DNA of 64,000 bases from an uncultured Eubacteriales bacterium (GCA_900320595.1 ONSW01000005.1:1-64000), one strand, 5' to 3'; counted from the first letter of the stretch, positions 8,402-16,417 are shown. Translations and numbers: made by a program. Notes: generated by a model from the sequence alone, not told the origin.

Positions 8402-9903
8402 TGAAAAAAAGATTTGTTCTTCTTTTGGTTTGCGCGCTGTGTCTCTCGCTGTTTACCGGCTGCGGCGATATCGAGATCGGCTCCGCCCCGACGCCCGCCC
8501 TTGCAGAAGAGACGGCTGCGGCGGGAGAAACGGCTGCGGCGGAAGAGATCGCGGGCGGCGGCATCAGCGTCATCACGCTGACGGGCACCGGCGCCGAGGT
8601 CTCGGGCGGCGGCGTCTCGATCGACGGCAGCGTCGTCACGATCGCCTCTCCCGGTGAATACAGCGTCTCGGGCAATTTGAGCGACGGCTGCATCGTCGTC
8701 AACACCGGCGAGGTCAAGGGCGACGTGCGTCTTACGCTCGACAACGCCTCCATCACCTGCCTCGACGGCGCGGCGATCCGCGTGGAGCAGACCAAAAACT
8801 TTGATCTCGTTTTGGGCGACGGCACGGAAAACCGTCTCGTCTCCGGACGCGAGGGAGACGCCCCAGTCGCCAAGCTCGAAGGCGCCGTGCTCTTCTCGGA
8901 GGACGACGTTGACATCCTCGGCGGCGGCTTGCTCGAGATCCGGGGCTATCTCAACAACGGCATCACCTGCAAGGATGATCTCGACATCAAGGGCGGCACG
9001 CTCACGGTCACGGCCGTGAACAACGGCATCAAGGGCTCGGAGTCGGTGGAGATCACCGGCGGCGAGATCAGCGTCACGGCCGGCAACGACGGCATCAAGT
9101 CGACCTCCGCCAGGAAGGAGGGCAAGGGCTATGTCCTGATCTCCGGCGGCACGGTCGCGGTCGAGTCCGTCGGCGACGGCATCTCGGCCGAAACGACGAT
9201 GGAGATCTCCGGCGGCGCGATCAGCGTGACCACGACGGGCGATCGGGAGCTTGTCAGCAGCAAGGCGCTCAAGGCAAAAGGCGCGCTCACTGTTTCCGGC
9301 GGCGAGCTGACGCTCGTGAGCGAGGATCACGCGATCCACTCGACCTCTGACCTCGCCGTCACCGGCGGTACGCTCTCCGTCCTCTCGCGTGAGGGCAAGG
9401 GCTTCTCCTCTCATGCGGTGCTGACGATCAGCGGCGGCACGATCGATCTGAGATCCGGCGACGACGGCATCGAGGCGCTCAGCGCCCTAGCGATCTCCGA
9501 CGGCGAGATCACGGTGCTCGCCGGCGCGGACGGCCTGAAGGCCGGCAACAAGGAGACCGCTTCCGGCACGCTCGACATTTCCGGCGGCACGATCAAGGTC
9601 AACGCTTACGGCGATGCGATCGACGCCAAGACCGCGGCTTCGATCTCCGGCGGCAGCTTTGTCGGAACCGGCACCTCCAAGCGGCCGCAGGGCTTCGCGG
9701 GCGGCACGCAGTGCTCGGTGCGCTTCTCCTTCCCCGGCGCGGCGGACAGCGTCGCCCAGGTCCAGGATGAGTCCGGCGCCGTGATCGGCGAGATCGCAAG
9801 CAGCTGCGCTTATACCTATGCGCTCTTTTCGTCGCCCGAGCTTGCTCCCGGCAGCTGCCGCCTCGTCTGCGGCACGCTGGAAGCCGCGGCCGCGGCGAAC
9901 TGA
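8401..9903 (+). CDS. Secreted carbohydrate-binding-domain (DUF4353) lipoprotein
   Basis: A 500-aa protein with signal peptide and lipobox (SLFTGC), followed by a long right-handed beta-helix-like repeat: units such as ISGGTIDLRSGDDGIEALSA, with SGG and DGI recurring about every 20-25 residues through residue ~430. This is the DUF4353 carbohydrate-binding family found beside CotH, VTC and DUF4956 genes. The ATG overlaps the previous stop (TGATG); a GTG one codon upstream is possible. Likely displayed on the cell surface. Confidence 0.85.
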   Translation: MKKRFVLLLVCALCLSLFTGCGDIEIGSAPTPALAEETAAAGETAAAEEIAGGGISVITLTGTGAEVSGGGVSIDGSVVTIASPGEYSVSGNLSDGCIVVNTGEVKGDVRLTLDNASITCLDGAAIRVEQTKNFDLVLGDGTENRLVSGREGDAPVAKLEGAVLFSEDDVDILGGGLLEIRGYLNNGITCKDDLDIKGGTLTVTAVNNGIKGSESVEITGGEISVTAGNDGIKSTSARKEGKGYVLISGGTVAVESVGDGISAETTMEISGGAISVTTTGDRELVSSKALKAKGALTVSGGELTLVSEDHAIHSTSDLAVTGGTLSVLSREGKGFSSHAVLTISGGTIDLRSGDDGIEALSALAISDGEITVLAGADGLKAGNKETASGTLDISGGTIKVNAYGDAIDAKTAASISGGSFVGTGTSKRPQGFAGGTQCSVRFSFPGAADSVAQVQDESGAVIGEIASSCAYTYALFSSPELAPGSCRLVCGTLEAAAAAN

Positions 9904-9922
9904 TCGACCCGTCGAAAAACAC

Positions 9923-9956
9923 AAAAAATCCTTCGTCATCAGACGAAGGATTTTTC
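9923..9956. terminator. Bidirectional terminator
   Basis: Stem AAATCCTTCGTC / GACGAAGGATTT with A-rich and T-rich flanks on both sides, between the converging DUF4353 and MocR genes. Confidence 0.85.
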
Positions 9957-9957
9957 T

Positions 9958-11016
9958 TTATTTCTTTTTCTTTTTGCGGCGGGAAAGACTGCGCTCGAAC
10001 GCGCCGCTGTCGATGAATTCGGCCAGCACATACTGGTCATAGACCGGGACGCTGCAGGAGTAAAACCCGAGCTCTGCGCGATACCGCTCCATCAGCGCCT
10101 CCGGCAGCACGAGATAACCCGTGCGAAACGACGGCGCGACGGTTTTGGAAAAGGTCGAGAGATAGAGCGTCCGCTCCGGCAGCAGGGAGGCAAGCGTCTC
10201 GATCCGCCCGCGAGGAGCGGCCAGCTCGGCGTCGTAATCGTCCTCGATCAGCCAGGCGCCCTGCGCCTCTGCCCAGGCGGCATAGGCCGCGCGCCTGTCC
10301 GCGCTCGAGGTGATGCCGCTGGGATAGCTGTGATAGGGCGTGACGTGCAGCGCGCCCGCGCGGCAGCCGTCGAGCGCGCGCAGCGCGATCCCTTCCGCGT
10401 CCATTGCGAGCGCGACGCAGCGCGCGCCGTTTGCCTCGTACGCCCGGCGGATCTTTTCCCAGCAGGGATCTTCGAGCGCAAAGACGGTCTCCCGCCCCAG
10501 CAGCTGCACGACGAGCGAGTAGAGCGCCTCGGCGCCGGAGCCGATCAGGATCTGCTCCTCATCCACGTCCAGCGCCCGGCTGCGCGCGAGATAGCGGCGT
10601 ATCGCGCCGCGCAGCTCAAGCGTGCCGAGCGGGGGAGACTTCGCCAGGATCCGCTCGCCCTTTTCGGCAAGCGTGCGGCGCATGATGCGCGCGAGCACGC
10701 TGAAGGGAAAATCCTCCGGCACGCTCGTCGGCAGGCTCATCTCCTCCAGCGCTGCCCGCCGCACCGGCGCGGCCGCGCCGCGCCCCAGCACGAAAACGCC
10801 GCTGCGCTCGCGAGGCTCGACCCAGCCCTCGTCCGCGAGCAGCGCCAGCGCGTGCTCGGCCGTGATCACGCTCACACCGAGCTCCGCGGCAAGCGCGCGC
10901 TTGCTCGGCAGTTTGCTGCCCGGCGGATAAATCCCCGCGGCGATCGCGTCTTTCAACTGGGCGTACAGCTGACGGTAGGCGGGGCCGCTTTTTTTTTCAA
11001 GCACAAATCTGGTCAT
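9958..11016 (-). CDS. pdxR: MocR/PdxR-type GntR regulator with aminotransferase-like domain (C-terminally short)
   Basis: The N-terminus is a GntR winged helix (YRQLYAQLKDAIAAGIYPPG, then LGVSVITAEHALALL). It is joined to a fold-type I PLP domain with LIGSGAEALYSLVVQLL, LIEDDYDAEL and the Schiff-base Lys in YLSTFSKTVAPSFRTGYL. At 352 aa it is roughly 100 residues shorter than usual MocR proteins and ends in SRRKKKKK just before the terminator, so the small C-terminal PLP subdomain is missing. It is divergent from a pyridoxamine kinase gene, the classic PdxR arrangement, so it probably controls vitamin B6 salvage. The symbol is assigned by context. Confidence 0.8.
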   Translation of the reverse strand: MTRFVLEKKSGPAYRQLYAQLKDAIAAGIYPPGSKLPSKRALAAELGVSVITAEHALALLADEGWVEPRERSGVFVLGRGAAAPVRRAALEEMSLPTSVPEDFPFSVLARIMRRTLAEKGERILAKSPPLGTLELRGAIRRYLARSRALDVDEEQILIGSGAEALYSLVVQLLGRETVFALEDPCWEKIRRAYEANGARCVALAMDAEGIALRALDGCRAGALHVTPYHSYPSGITSSADRRAAYAAWAEAQGAWLIEDDYDAELAAPRGRIETLASLLPERTLYLSTFSKTVAPSFRTGYLVLPEALMERYRAELGFYSCSVPVYDQYVLAEFIDSGAFERSLSRRKKKKK

Positions 11017-11068
11017 ATAAAAAAGTCCTCATCTGGTAGTATCAATAAGACCAGATCAAGCGTATACT
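11007..11068. promoter_or_regulatory. Putative PdxR operators and kinase promoter
   Basis: Three copies of ATCTGGT occur: direct at 11007-11013 and 11031-11037, inverted at 11050-11056 (ACCAGAT). A TATACT box at 11063-11068 follows a poor -35 (TATCAA, 11040-11045), as expected for an activator-dependent promoter. The assignment is inferred from MocR binding-site architecture. Confidence 0.6.
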
Positions 11069-11119
11069 TTTTCCCGTAAGATGTCAAGCTCCCGGTGAAA
11101 TGGAAACGGAGGAACCCTT

Positions 11120-11953
11120 ATGTCATATCGCAAGATCCTGACCATCCAGGACATCTCCTGCGTCGGCCAGTGCTCGCTGACCGTCGCCCTGCCGATCCTG
11201 TCGGCCGCGGGGATGGAGACCTGCATCCTGCCGTCCGCCGTGCTTTCCACGCACACGGCCGGCTTTTCCGGCTATACCGTCCGCGACCTGACGGCGGACA
11301 TCCCCGGCATCGCCGCCCATTGGAAAAAGGAGAACATCCGCTTCGACGCGCTCTATACGGGCTATCTCGGCTCCACCGAGCAGATCGCGTATGTCAGGGA
11401 GATCGCCGAGGAGCTGCTCTCGGACGGCGGCGCGCTGATCGTCGATCCGGCGATGGCGGACAACGGCAAGCTCTATCCTGCCTTTGACGCGGCCTATGTC
11501 GAGACGATGAAGTCGCTGGCCTTCTCGGCGGACATCATCCTGCCGAACATTACCGAGGCCTGCTTCCTCACAGGCACGGAATACCGCGAGCGGTATGACA
11601 GAGCCTATATCGATTCTCTGCTCGACGCTCTCACGGCCTGCGGCGCAAAGACCGTCGTGCTGACGGGCGTCGGATTTGACGCGGAGCACACCGGCGTCAT
11701 CGTGCGCGAAGGAGGCAAGACGCGCTATTACGAGCACCGGAAGATCGCCAAGGGCTGCCACGGCACGGGCGACGTTTACGCCGCGGCCTTCGTTGGCGCG
11801 CTGGAAAACGGGCTCGGCGCCTATGACTCCGCCGTCCTCGCCGCTGACTATACGGTGCGCTGCATCGAGGTGACGCAGGGCGACGCCGCCCACTGGTACG
11901 GCGTGAAATTCGAGCTGGCGCTGCCGGAATTCATCCGGATGCTCGGGAAATGA
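11120..11953 (+). CDS. pdxY: Pyridoxamine/pyridoxal kinase (PdxY/PdxK family)
   Basis: A 277-aa ribokinase-fold enzyme that phosphorylates B6 vitamers to feed PLP synthesis. Visible motifs are the N-terminal ILTIQDISCVGQCSLTVALP, the substrate lid region STHTAGF, DPAMADNG, and the catalytic GCHGTGDVYAAAF containing the GTGD anion hole and catalytic Asp. The ATG follows GGAGGAACCCTT. It is divergent from the MocR-type regulator that probably activates it. Confidence 0.9.
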   Translation: MSYRKILTIQDISCVGQCSLTVALPILSAAGMETCILPSAVLSTHTAGFSGYTVRDLTADIPGIAAHWKKENIRFDALYTGYLGSTEQIAYVREIAEELLSDGGALIVDPAMADNGKLYPAFDAAYVETMKSLAFSADIILPNITEACFLTGTEYRERYDRAYIDSLLDALTACGAKTVVLTGVGFDAEHTGVIVREGGKTRYYEHRKIAKGCHGTGDVYAAAFVGALENGLGAYDSAVLAADYTVRCIEVTQGDAAHWYGVKFELALPEFIRMLGK

Positions 11954-11967
11954 CAGAACGAAAAAGA

Positions 11968-12003
11968 AATGCCCGCCGCAGACAACGTCTGCGGCGGGCA
12001 TTC
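11968..12003. terminator. Strong hairpin terminator
   Basis: Stem GCCCGCCGCAGA / TCTGCGGCGGGC with a five-base loop, between the converging kinase and HAD genes. Confidence 0.8.
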
Positions 12004-12008
12004 TCTGT

Positions 12009-12728
12009 TTACAACAAGTCGGTCAGCGCACGGATCTCGCGGCAGCTGTCCGGCAGCGTTCCACTGGGGGGAGGGGACTGGTGCGTGTGAAAATAGCAAG
12101 ATCCGATCCCGCAGCTGTCCGCACCGCGGATATCGGCGTCCGGGTCGTTGCCGACCATAACGATCTCCTCCGCCGTGACACCCGCCGCAGCCATCGCCGC
12201 GTGAAAGAAAGCGGCAGAGGGCTTTTTGCAGCCGAAATCCGAGGAGAGAAAGATCTGATCGAAGCTTTTCGAAAGTCCGAGCAGCCGCAGCTCCGGCACG
12301 GTGAAGCAGCTCTGCGCGTTTGAAAGCAGAAATAGTCTTGCGCCCCGCTGCCTCAGTCCATCCAATGTCCGGCGCGCTCCCGGCATCAGCCGCGGCGTGC
12401 TCGTATACGAAAGCGCACGGAACGCGATCGCCGTGTCGTCAAGGCGTGCTGCGGAAACACGCACGCCCTTTTCTGCATAGAGACGGCGAAAGACGTGCCG
12501 CAGCTCGATCTCGACTTCATCCTCGCCGAGACCGCTTCTTTTCGCAAGCGCGGCCGTCTCCTCCGCACACAGCGCGAGATAGCATTCCCGCAGCTCCGAC
12601 GGCGCGTACGGCGCGCCGCCGAGAGAATAACAGCGTGCCAGTCCCCGCCAGAGTGAAGGCTTTTTCTCATCCGTTCGAATATCGATGAGCGTACCGTATA
12701 AATCGAAAAAACAGGTGTTCTTATTCAT
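12009..12728 (-). CDS. HAD-superfamily hydrolase
   Basis: A 239-aa protein starting MNKNTCFFDLYGTLIDI, with the HAD nucleophile Asp in motif I (FDLYGTL). Motif II is in LFLLSNAQ, motif III is a Lys in FGCKKPSAAFFH, and motif IV is VGNDPDADIRGA. The alpha-helical cap lies between motifs I and II. Likely a small-molecule phosphatase; substrate unknown. MNKN was chosen because the longer in-frame extension upstream is explained by a pseudogene fragment (12749-12899). Confidence 0.85.
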   Translation of the reverse strand: MNKNTCFFDLYGTLIDIRTDEKKPSLWRGLARCYSLGGAPYAPSELRECYLALCAEETAALAKRSGLGEDEVEIELRHVFRRLYAEKGVRVSAARLDDTAIAFRALSYTSTPRLMPGARRTLDGLRQRGARLFLLSNAQSCFTVPELRLLGLSKSFDQIFLSSDFGCKKPSAAFFHAAMAAAGVTAEEIVMVGNDPDADIRGADSCGIGSCYFHTHQSPPPSGTLPDSCREIRALTDLL

Positions 12729-12748
12729 AAGGTTGGTCTCCGCTTCCG

Positions 12749-12899
12749 ACAAATCATGGTCCGCACCGCAGCCGCGGATAAAATCGCTGCGGCCGGGACT
12801 GTATTCCCGCGGCAGGGATACGCCCTCGCCGCCGTTTTCCGGAACGACGCCGGACATGGACGGCAAAAAGCTGAAATGGCGGAGAGGATCAAAAGGGCC
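12749..12899 (-). pseudogene. Remnant of a duplicate of the 13891-15345 gene
   Basis: Reading the minus strand gives FDPLRHFSFLPSMSG followed by VPENGGEGVSL and SPGRSDF. This aligns with FDPLRYVSISPFGSA, LENDGEGVAL and WPGRSDL in the intact protein encoded at 13891-15345. Only about 50 codons survive, without start or stop context. The remnant and the intact gene flank the alpha/beta hydrolase gene. Confidence 0.75.
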
Positions 12900-12906
12900 T
12901 CCTGCC

Positions 12907-13728
12907 TCAGGACAGGAAGAAGTTCAGCATCCTCTCCCGGTAATCCGGCGCGGTATCGAACGCGGCATGGCCGTAGCCGATATACATGTACAGCCTGAAA
13001 TCCGCACGCCAATCCAGGCTTTCCGCGATCTCCATGGTCGCGTCCGAATCGAGGACGCGGTCCTCGAATACGCCAACGGCCATGACCGGGCAGCGGATCC
13101 TGTCCAGCTCATCGACGATGTTAAAGCCCTTTGTTCCCTCAACGAGAATAATAAAACGTCTGAGATCCTCATCCGTCACGGTCCCGGCGGCCGCTTTCAG
13201 CGCGTCGCGGGACTGCTCATATATCTTCGGCGGATAGATCTCCTTCCCGAAGGCCAGATACAATCCGACCCGGTCTTTTTTCTTTGCCAGCTGCGCCCAG
13301 CTCTCCAGCACGCGGTACTGGGCGTCCTGCACATGGGCGGAAGACGAGCCCAGCATCATCTTCCGGACCAGCTCGGGATGCTCGATCGCGATGACCTGCG
13401 CGATCATGCCGCCCTGCGACGCGCCGAAGAGACACACATCCTTCAGCCCCAGCGCTTCGAATGCGGCCGCGGTATCCCTTGCCATCTCCCGCACGGTATA
13501 GGACGGGGGCATGTCGCTGCGCCTGTCGAAAAGATAGATCGTAAAGCTCTCCGTAAGCGAAGCATACGCCGCCGCAACCGCATCCGCGGCGCCCATTACG
13601 CTTTGGATACTCAGCCCCGGCAGAATGACCAGCGTCTGCGCCCCGCTGCCAAAGCGGAAATACTTCATGGAGAACGTGTCCGTCCTGACGGTTTCGATCG
13701 GAATGCTCTGCTTTTCCTTATCCGGCAT
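12907..13728 (-). CDS. Alpha/beta-hydrolase
   Basis: A 273-aa protein with an alpha/beta-hydrolase fold: oxyanion strand LVILPGLS, nucleophile elbow FGASQGGMIAQ (Ser), a likely acid Asp in VGVFEDRVL, and the catalytic His in YIGYGHAAFD. No signal peptide is present. Probably an esterase or peptidase acting on a small substrate in the cytoplasm; specificity cannot be read from the sequence. Confidence 0.85.
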   Translation of the reverse strand: MPDKEKQSIPIETVRTDTFSMKYFRFGSGAQTLVILPGLSIQSVMGAADAVAAAYASLTESFTIYLFDRRSDMPPSYTVREMARDTAAAFEALGLKDVCLFGASQGGMIAQVIAIEHPELVRKMMLGSSSAHVQDAQYRVLESWAQLAKKKDRVGLYLAFGKEIYPPKIYEQSRDALKAAAGTVTDEDLRRFIILVEGTKGFNIVDELDRIRCPVMAVGVFEDRVLDSDATMEIAESLDWRADFRLYMYIGYGHAAFDTAPDYRERMLNFFLS

Positions 13729-13890
13729 TTGCGTTCACCGCCTCTTTCTGTCATAAGCTGAGAAAAGTATAGCACAGGATCGCGGCTGACTCCACCAAAA
13801 AGCGGCAGCGCTGCTCCTGTCATGATCTTAAGGTTCTGCAGACGGGATTCGCGGCAAACGGCGCCGACGTTCCCTTCTGCCGTCTTCCCA

Positions 13891-15345
13891 TCACCCGGCG
13901 GAAGAAAGATCTTCGTCCGCGTCGTCCGCAAGCGGCTCGGCCGTCAGATAATAATAGTCGTTCTGCTTCATCTCATTGCCGTCAAACAGTCCGGCGTTCA
14001 GCAGCCAGCCGTCCCGGTATTTCACGGCCGTCGCGCCGCAGAAAGCTGTCATGGAGCGGTCCGGCGTTTTCTTTCCGTCTGCATAGGCCTCGCTCCACTC
14101 TTTATACCATTCACTCGGTTCCGTCGAACTGTGCCGGTTAAACCAGCCGCCGCCATGTGTGAGCGTGTAGAGACAGCTTTCTCCATCCGGCCCTTCGCCG
14201 ATAAAACGCAGCGTGGGGAACTCCCCGACGCCGCTCATTTCCACCAGCTCGCTGCAGGGGAACGTGAAGCAGTCCCGCAGCTCGGATAAGCCGATCGGAT
14301 ACGCCGTGATCCTGTCGGGAAGAAGCGCGGCGAGCTCCGCCTCACCCAAGCCGGTCAGCAGAATAAAATGCCTGTCGATCAGCGTATGGAGGGTTTTAAG
14401 CATGTCCTTCTGATCTTTTTCATTGTTCAGCGAATCGAGCGAACGGAAGGAGCGGGTCTGATTTTTGATCGTATCCTCCAGATTGTTGTTCTCGTTCCTG
14501 TTTTCCGAGGTAGTGCCCATATAGGTGAACAGCACCACGTCCTCGCCAAAACGGCGCAGAAGATACAGATCGCTGCGGCCGGGCCAGAGCTCATCTGACA
14601 GGGCGACGCCCTCACCGTCGTTTTCCAGAACGACGGCGGACCCGAACGGCGAAATGCTGACGTAGCGGAGAGGATCAAAGGTATCTCCGGGCTCGCAATT
14701 CCAAAGCGGCGCGATCTGATTCCCCCAGGGCAGAATACAGACAGTTATACTGGCGTCCGTGCTGTAAAAAACGCCTTCATCGCTGCCGCCGTATTCGAGA
14801 TCCATTGAGATCGCGTTGCCGTCTTCCCTGCGTTCAAGCGCCGTAACGCGGCAGCTCCCATCCTCGCGCAGCGAGCCGAGATCCCACAGAACGGCGGCAC
14901 TGTCCTCACCGAGCTTCCAGCATACGGCATCATCGGCCAGATACCACTCTGCGTTCAGAATAGTGAACGAAGTGTTCACCCGGGCTGCATGCGCCAGCGA
15001 GTACTGCGGCGAAACCGTTACCGTCTCGCCGCCGACGGTCAGCCGCTCCGGCTCGGGCAGCACGAAGCGGGAGGCGCCGCGATAGGAGACGCAGAGGACA
15101 GCCGCCGCGGCGACGATCGAAACAAGCAGGAAAACGACCGAACCGAAGATCTTTTTCCCTCTTGCCTTGACCAGCCGGACAAACGCGCGGATCAGAAGTG
15201 CGGCCAGGGCAACAAGACCAACGACGACAAAAAAGCGGTATTCCGGCGCTTTTGCCATCGCCTGCCACAGCATTTCCGGCGCATGCAGGATCTCGAACAG
15301 GATCAGAGCTCTGTCGTTCCAAAGCTGCGTAAAAAACGATTTCAT
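13891..15345 (-). CDS. Membrane-anchored protein of unknown function
   Basis: A 484-aa protein beginning MKSFFTQLWNDRALILFEIL, with two N-terminal hydrophobic segments (about residues 38-58 and 66-88), then a ~390-residue extracytoplasmic or soluble domain rich in Trp and acidic residues. The ATG follows AAGGAGAACCGTC; codons further upstream belong to tRNA-derived repeats. A fragment of a second copy lies at 12749-12899. No family is recognised. Confidence 0.75.
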   Translation of the reverse strand: MKSFFTQLWNDRALILFEILHAPEMLWQAMAKAPEYRFFVVVGLVALAALLIRAFVRLVKARGKKIFGSVVFLLVSIVAAAAVLCVSYRGASRFVLPEPERLTVGGETVTVSPQYSLAHAARVNTSFTILNAEWYLADDAVCWKLGEDSAAVLWDLGSLREDGSCRVTALERREDGNAISMDLEYGGSDEGVFYSTDASITVCILPWGNQIAPLWNCEPGDTFDPLRYVSISPFGSAVVLENDGEGVALSDELWPGRSDLYLLRRFGEDVVLFTYMGTTSENRNENNNLEDTIKNQTRSFRSLDSLNNEKDQKDMLKTLHTLIDRHFILLTGLGEAELAALLPDRITAYPIGLSELRDCFTFPCSELVEMSGVGEFPTLRFIGEGPDGESCLYTLTHGGGWFNRHSSTEPSEWYKEWSEAYADGKKTPDRSMTAFCGATAVKYRDGWLLNAGLFDGNEMKQNDYYYLTAEPLADDADEDLSSAG

Positions 15346-15519
15346 GACGGTTCTCCTTAAAAGAAATGCCGCGCGGAGAGCGGACGGAAAGAGGCACCGC
15401 TGTCCGAGCCGGTGCGCGGCTTCCATGATCTGACATGAGTATAGCACATGACCGTCTCCAAATCCACCGGGAAAAAAGCCAAAAAAGGAGCGCAAGATGT
15501 ACAGGGAGAACGGCTCCGC

Positions 15520-15598
15520 GCCGGCGCCTGCGGCAGTGCAGCCTCCGGCGGATTGTAAAATTTTGCTCCGCAAAATCAGGGGTGTCCGGGGTTCGACC
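15520..15598 (-). repeat. tRNA-Lys-derived module 4 (incomplete, type A core)
   Basis: In the tRNA sense (minus strand) it begins with the antisense T-arm TCGAACCCCGGACACCCC (15579-15597) and continues into a core nearly identical to module 1: an ATTTTGC-GGA-GCAAAAT hairpin, then AATCCGCCGGAGGCTGC and GCCGCAGGCG. The sense T-arm/CCA end is missing. Confidence 0.75.
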
Positions 15599-15613
15599 GT
15601 GCCTGACGAATAA

Positions 15614-15650
15614 AATAAGCAGCCGTCCCGAAAGGGACAGCTGCTTATTT
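15614..15650 (-). terminator. Hairpin behind module 3, copy of the one behind module 1
   Basis: AATAAGCAGCCGTCCC-GAAA-GGGACAGCTGCTTATT. The same sequence occurs at 16045-16080. In both places it follows a CCA end in the minus direction. Confidence 0.75.
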
Positions 15651-15875
15651 GGTGCTCCAGCGGGGATTCGCCCGCGCTGCGGCGCGGAGCAGGTCGCGGC
15701 TCTGACTACCGCCTTGCCGCAATGCCGTTTGCGCTCTTCGCCGTAAAGGCTCATAGACGCAAAATCGGCGCGGCTGCGGAAATTGCGGCTCCGCTTTTTC
15801 TGCCCCCGGCAGCGCGAATCCGCATTTTCCCCCGGCATGTCATTCACTTCCGCTCCCCTCGAATCCCCAACGGGG
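15650..15875 (-). repeat. tRNA-Lys-derived module 3 (long core)
   Basis: It ends at 15650 with the tRNA-Lys 3' end CGAATCCCCGCTGGAGCACC plus A (minus strand). The core is longer (~190 bp) and differs from the other modules. The far end near 15860-15877 contains a short CCCCGTTGGGG hairpin and ATTCGAGGGG. Boundaries are approximate. Confidence 0.6.
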
Positions 15876-15882
15876 GAATAGC

Positions 15883-15921
15883 AAATAAGAAGACCATCCC
15901 ATCAGGATGGTCTTCTTATTT
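15883..15921 (-). terminator. Hairpin behind module 2
   Basis: AAATAAGAAGACCATCC-CATC-AGGATGGTCTTCTTATTT-type stem directly following the CCA of module 2 in the minus direction. Confidence 0.75.
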
Positions 15922-16029
15922 GGTGCTCCAGCGGGGATTCGAACCCCGTGACCGTGGCGCAAGGCGCCACGATCACCTTTTATCCGCTTCGCTCAAAAAC
16001 GCTCCGCGTTTGGTGCCCGGGGTTCGAAC
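15921..16029 (-). repeat. tRNA-Lys-derived module 2 (type B core)
   Basis: Minus strand order: antisense T-arm GTTCGAACCCCGGGC; core with AAACGC-GGA-GCGTTT hairpin, linker TTGAGCGAAGCGGATAAAAG, and GTGGCGC-CTT-GCGCCAC hairpin; then sense T-arm plus acceptor GGGGTTCGAATCCCCGCTGG ending AGCACCA at 15921. The hairpin and linker are repeated almost exactly behind tRNA-Arg at 32814-32850. Confidence 0.8.
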
Positions 16030-16044
16030 GTGCCTGACGAATAA

Positions 16045-16080
16045 AATAAGCAGCCGTCCCGAAAGGGACAGCTGCTTATT
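16045..16080 (-). terminator. Hairpin behind module 1
   Basis: AATAAGCAGCCGTCCC-GAAA-GGGACAGCTGCTTATT, immediately after the CCA of module 1. Confidence 0.75.
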
Positions 16081-16190
16081 TGGTGCTCCAGCGGGGATTC
16101 GAACCCCGGACGCTGCCGCCTGCGGCAGCGCAGCCTCCGGCGGATTAAAAAATTTTGCTTCGCAAAATTAGGGGTGTCCGGGGTTCGACC
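16081..16190 (-). repeat. tRNA-Lys-derived module 1 (type A core)
   Basis: Minus strand order: antisense T-arm TCGAACCCCGGACACCCC; core with AATTTTGC-GAA-GCAAAATT hairpin, AATCCGCCGGAGGCTGCG and GCTGCCGC-AG-GCGGCAGC hairpin; then GTCCGGGGTTCGAATCCCCG and CTGGAGCACCA. The antisense and sense T-arms could pair over 13 perfect base pairs, giving a three-way junction with a free CCA end. Confidence 0.8.
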
Positions 16191-16199
16191 CAGGAATAA

Positions 16200-16240
16200 T
16201 AAAAATAGCGGCCACCCCATATAGGGGTAGCCGTTATTTT
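16200..16240 (-). terminator. Terminator of tRNA-Lys
   Basis: AAAATAACGGCTACCCC-TATA-TGGGGTGGCCGCTATTTTT directly follows the CCA of the tRNA on the minus strand. Confidence 0.85.
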
Positions 16241-16315
16241 GGTGCTCCAGCGGGGATTCGAACCCCGGACACCCTGCTTAAAAGGCAGGTGCTCTGCCTA
16301 CTGAGCTACTGGGGC
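16240..16315 (-). tRNA. tRNA-Lys (anticodon TTT)
   Basis: Full cloverleaf with encoded CCA. The anticodon arm is CCTGC-CTTTTAA-GCAGG (anticodon TTT, Lys) and the T-arm is CGGGGTTCGAATCCCCG. The acceptor stem has one C-A mismatch at 3:70. It is the last gene of the minus-strand tRNA cluster and the source of the CCA-ended modules downstream. Confidence 0.95.
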
Positions 16316-16375
16316 ATATTCGTCCTCCCCAACGCGAAGCCCAACGAAGAGGGTTCACGTTGGAAACGTGTTCAC

Positions 16376-16409
16376 CAAATCAAAGCCCAACGAAGTGGGT
16401 TTGATTTGG
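16376..16409. repeat. Hairpin repeat, copy 1
   Basis: ACCAAATCAAAGCCCAACGA with its inverted arm TGGGTTTGATTTGG forms a hairpin; a second copy is at 16812-16845. Both lie in spacers of the tRNA cluster. Confidence 0.75.
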
Positions 16410-16417
16410 AAAAGGAG

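Noticed and set aside
15722..16171. 149-codon plus-strand frame through the tRNA-derived repeats
   Set aside because: It runs through tRNA 3' ends and hairpins; repeated peptides arise only from repeated DNA, and there is no ribosome site.
15520..16240. CRISPR-like array interpretation of the repeats near tRNA-Lys
   Set aside because: Units are ~110-230 bp, carry internal palindromes and end in tRNA sequence; there are no short regular repeats with unique spacers, and no cas genes.
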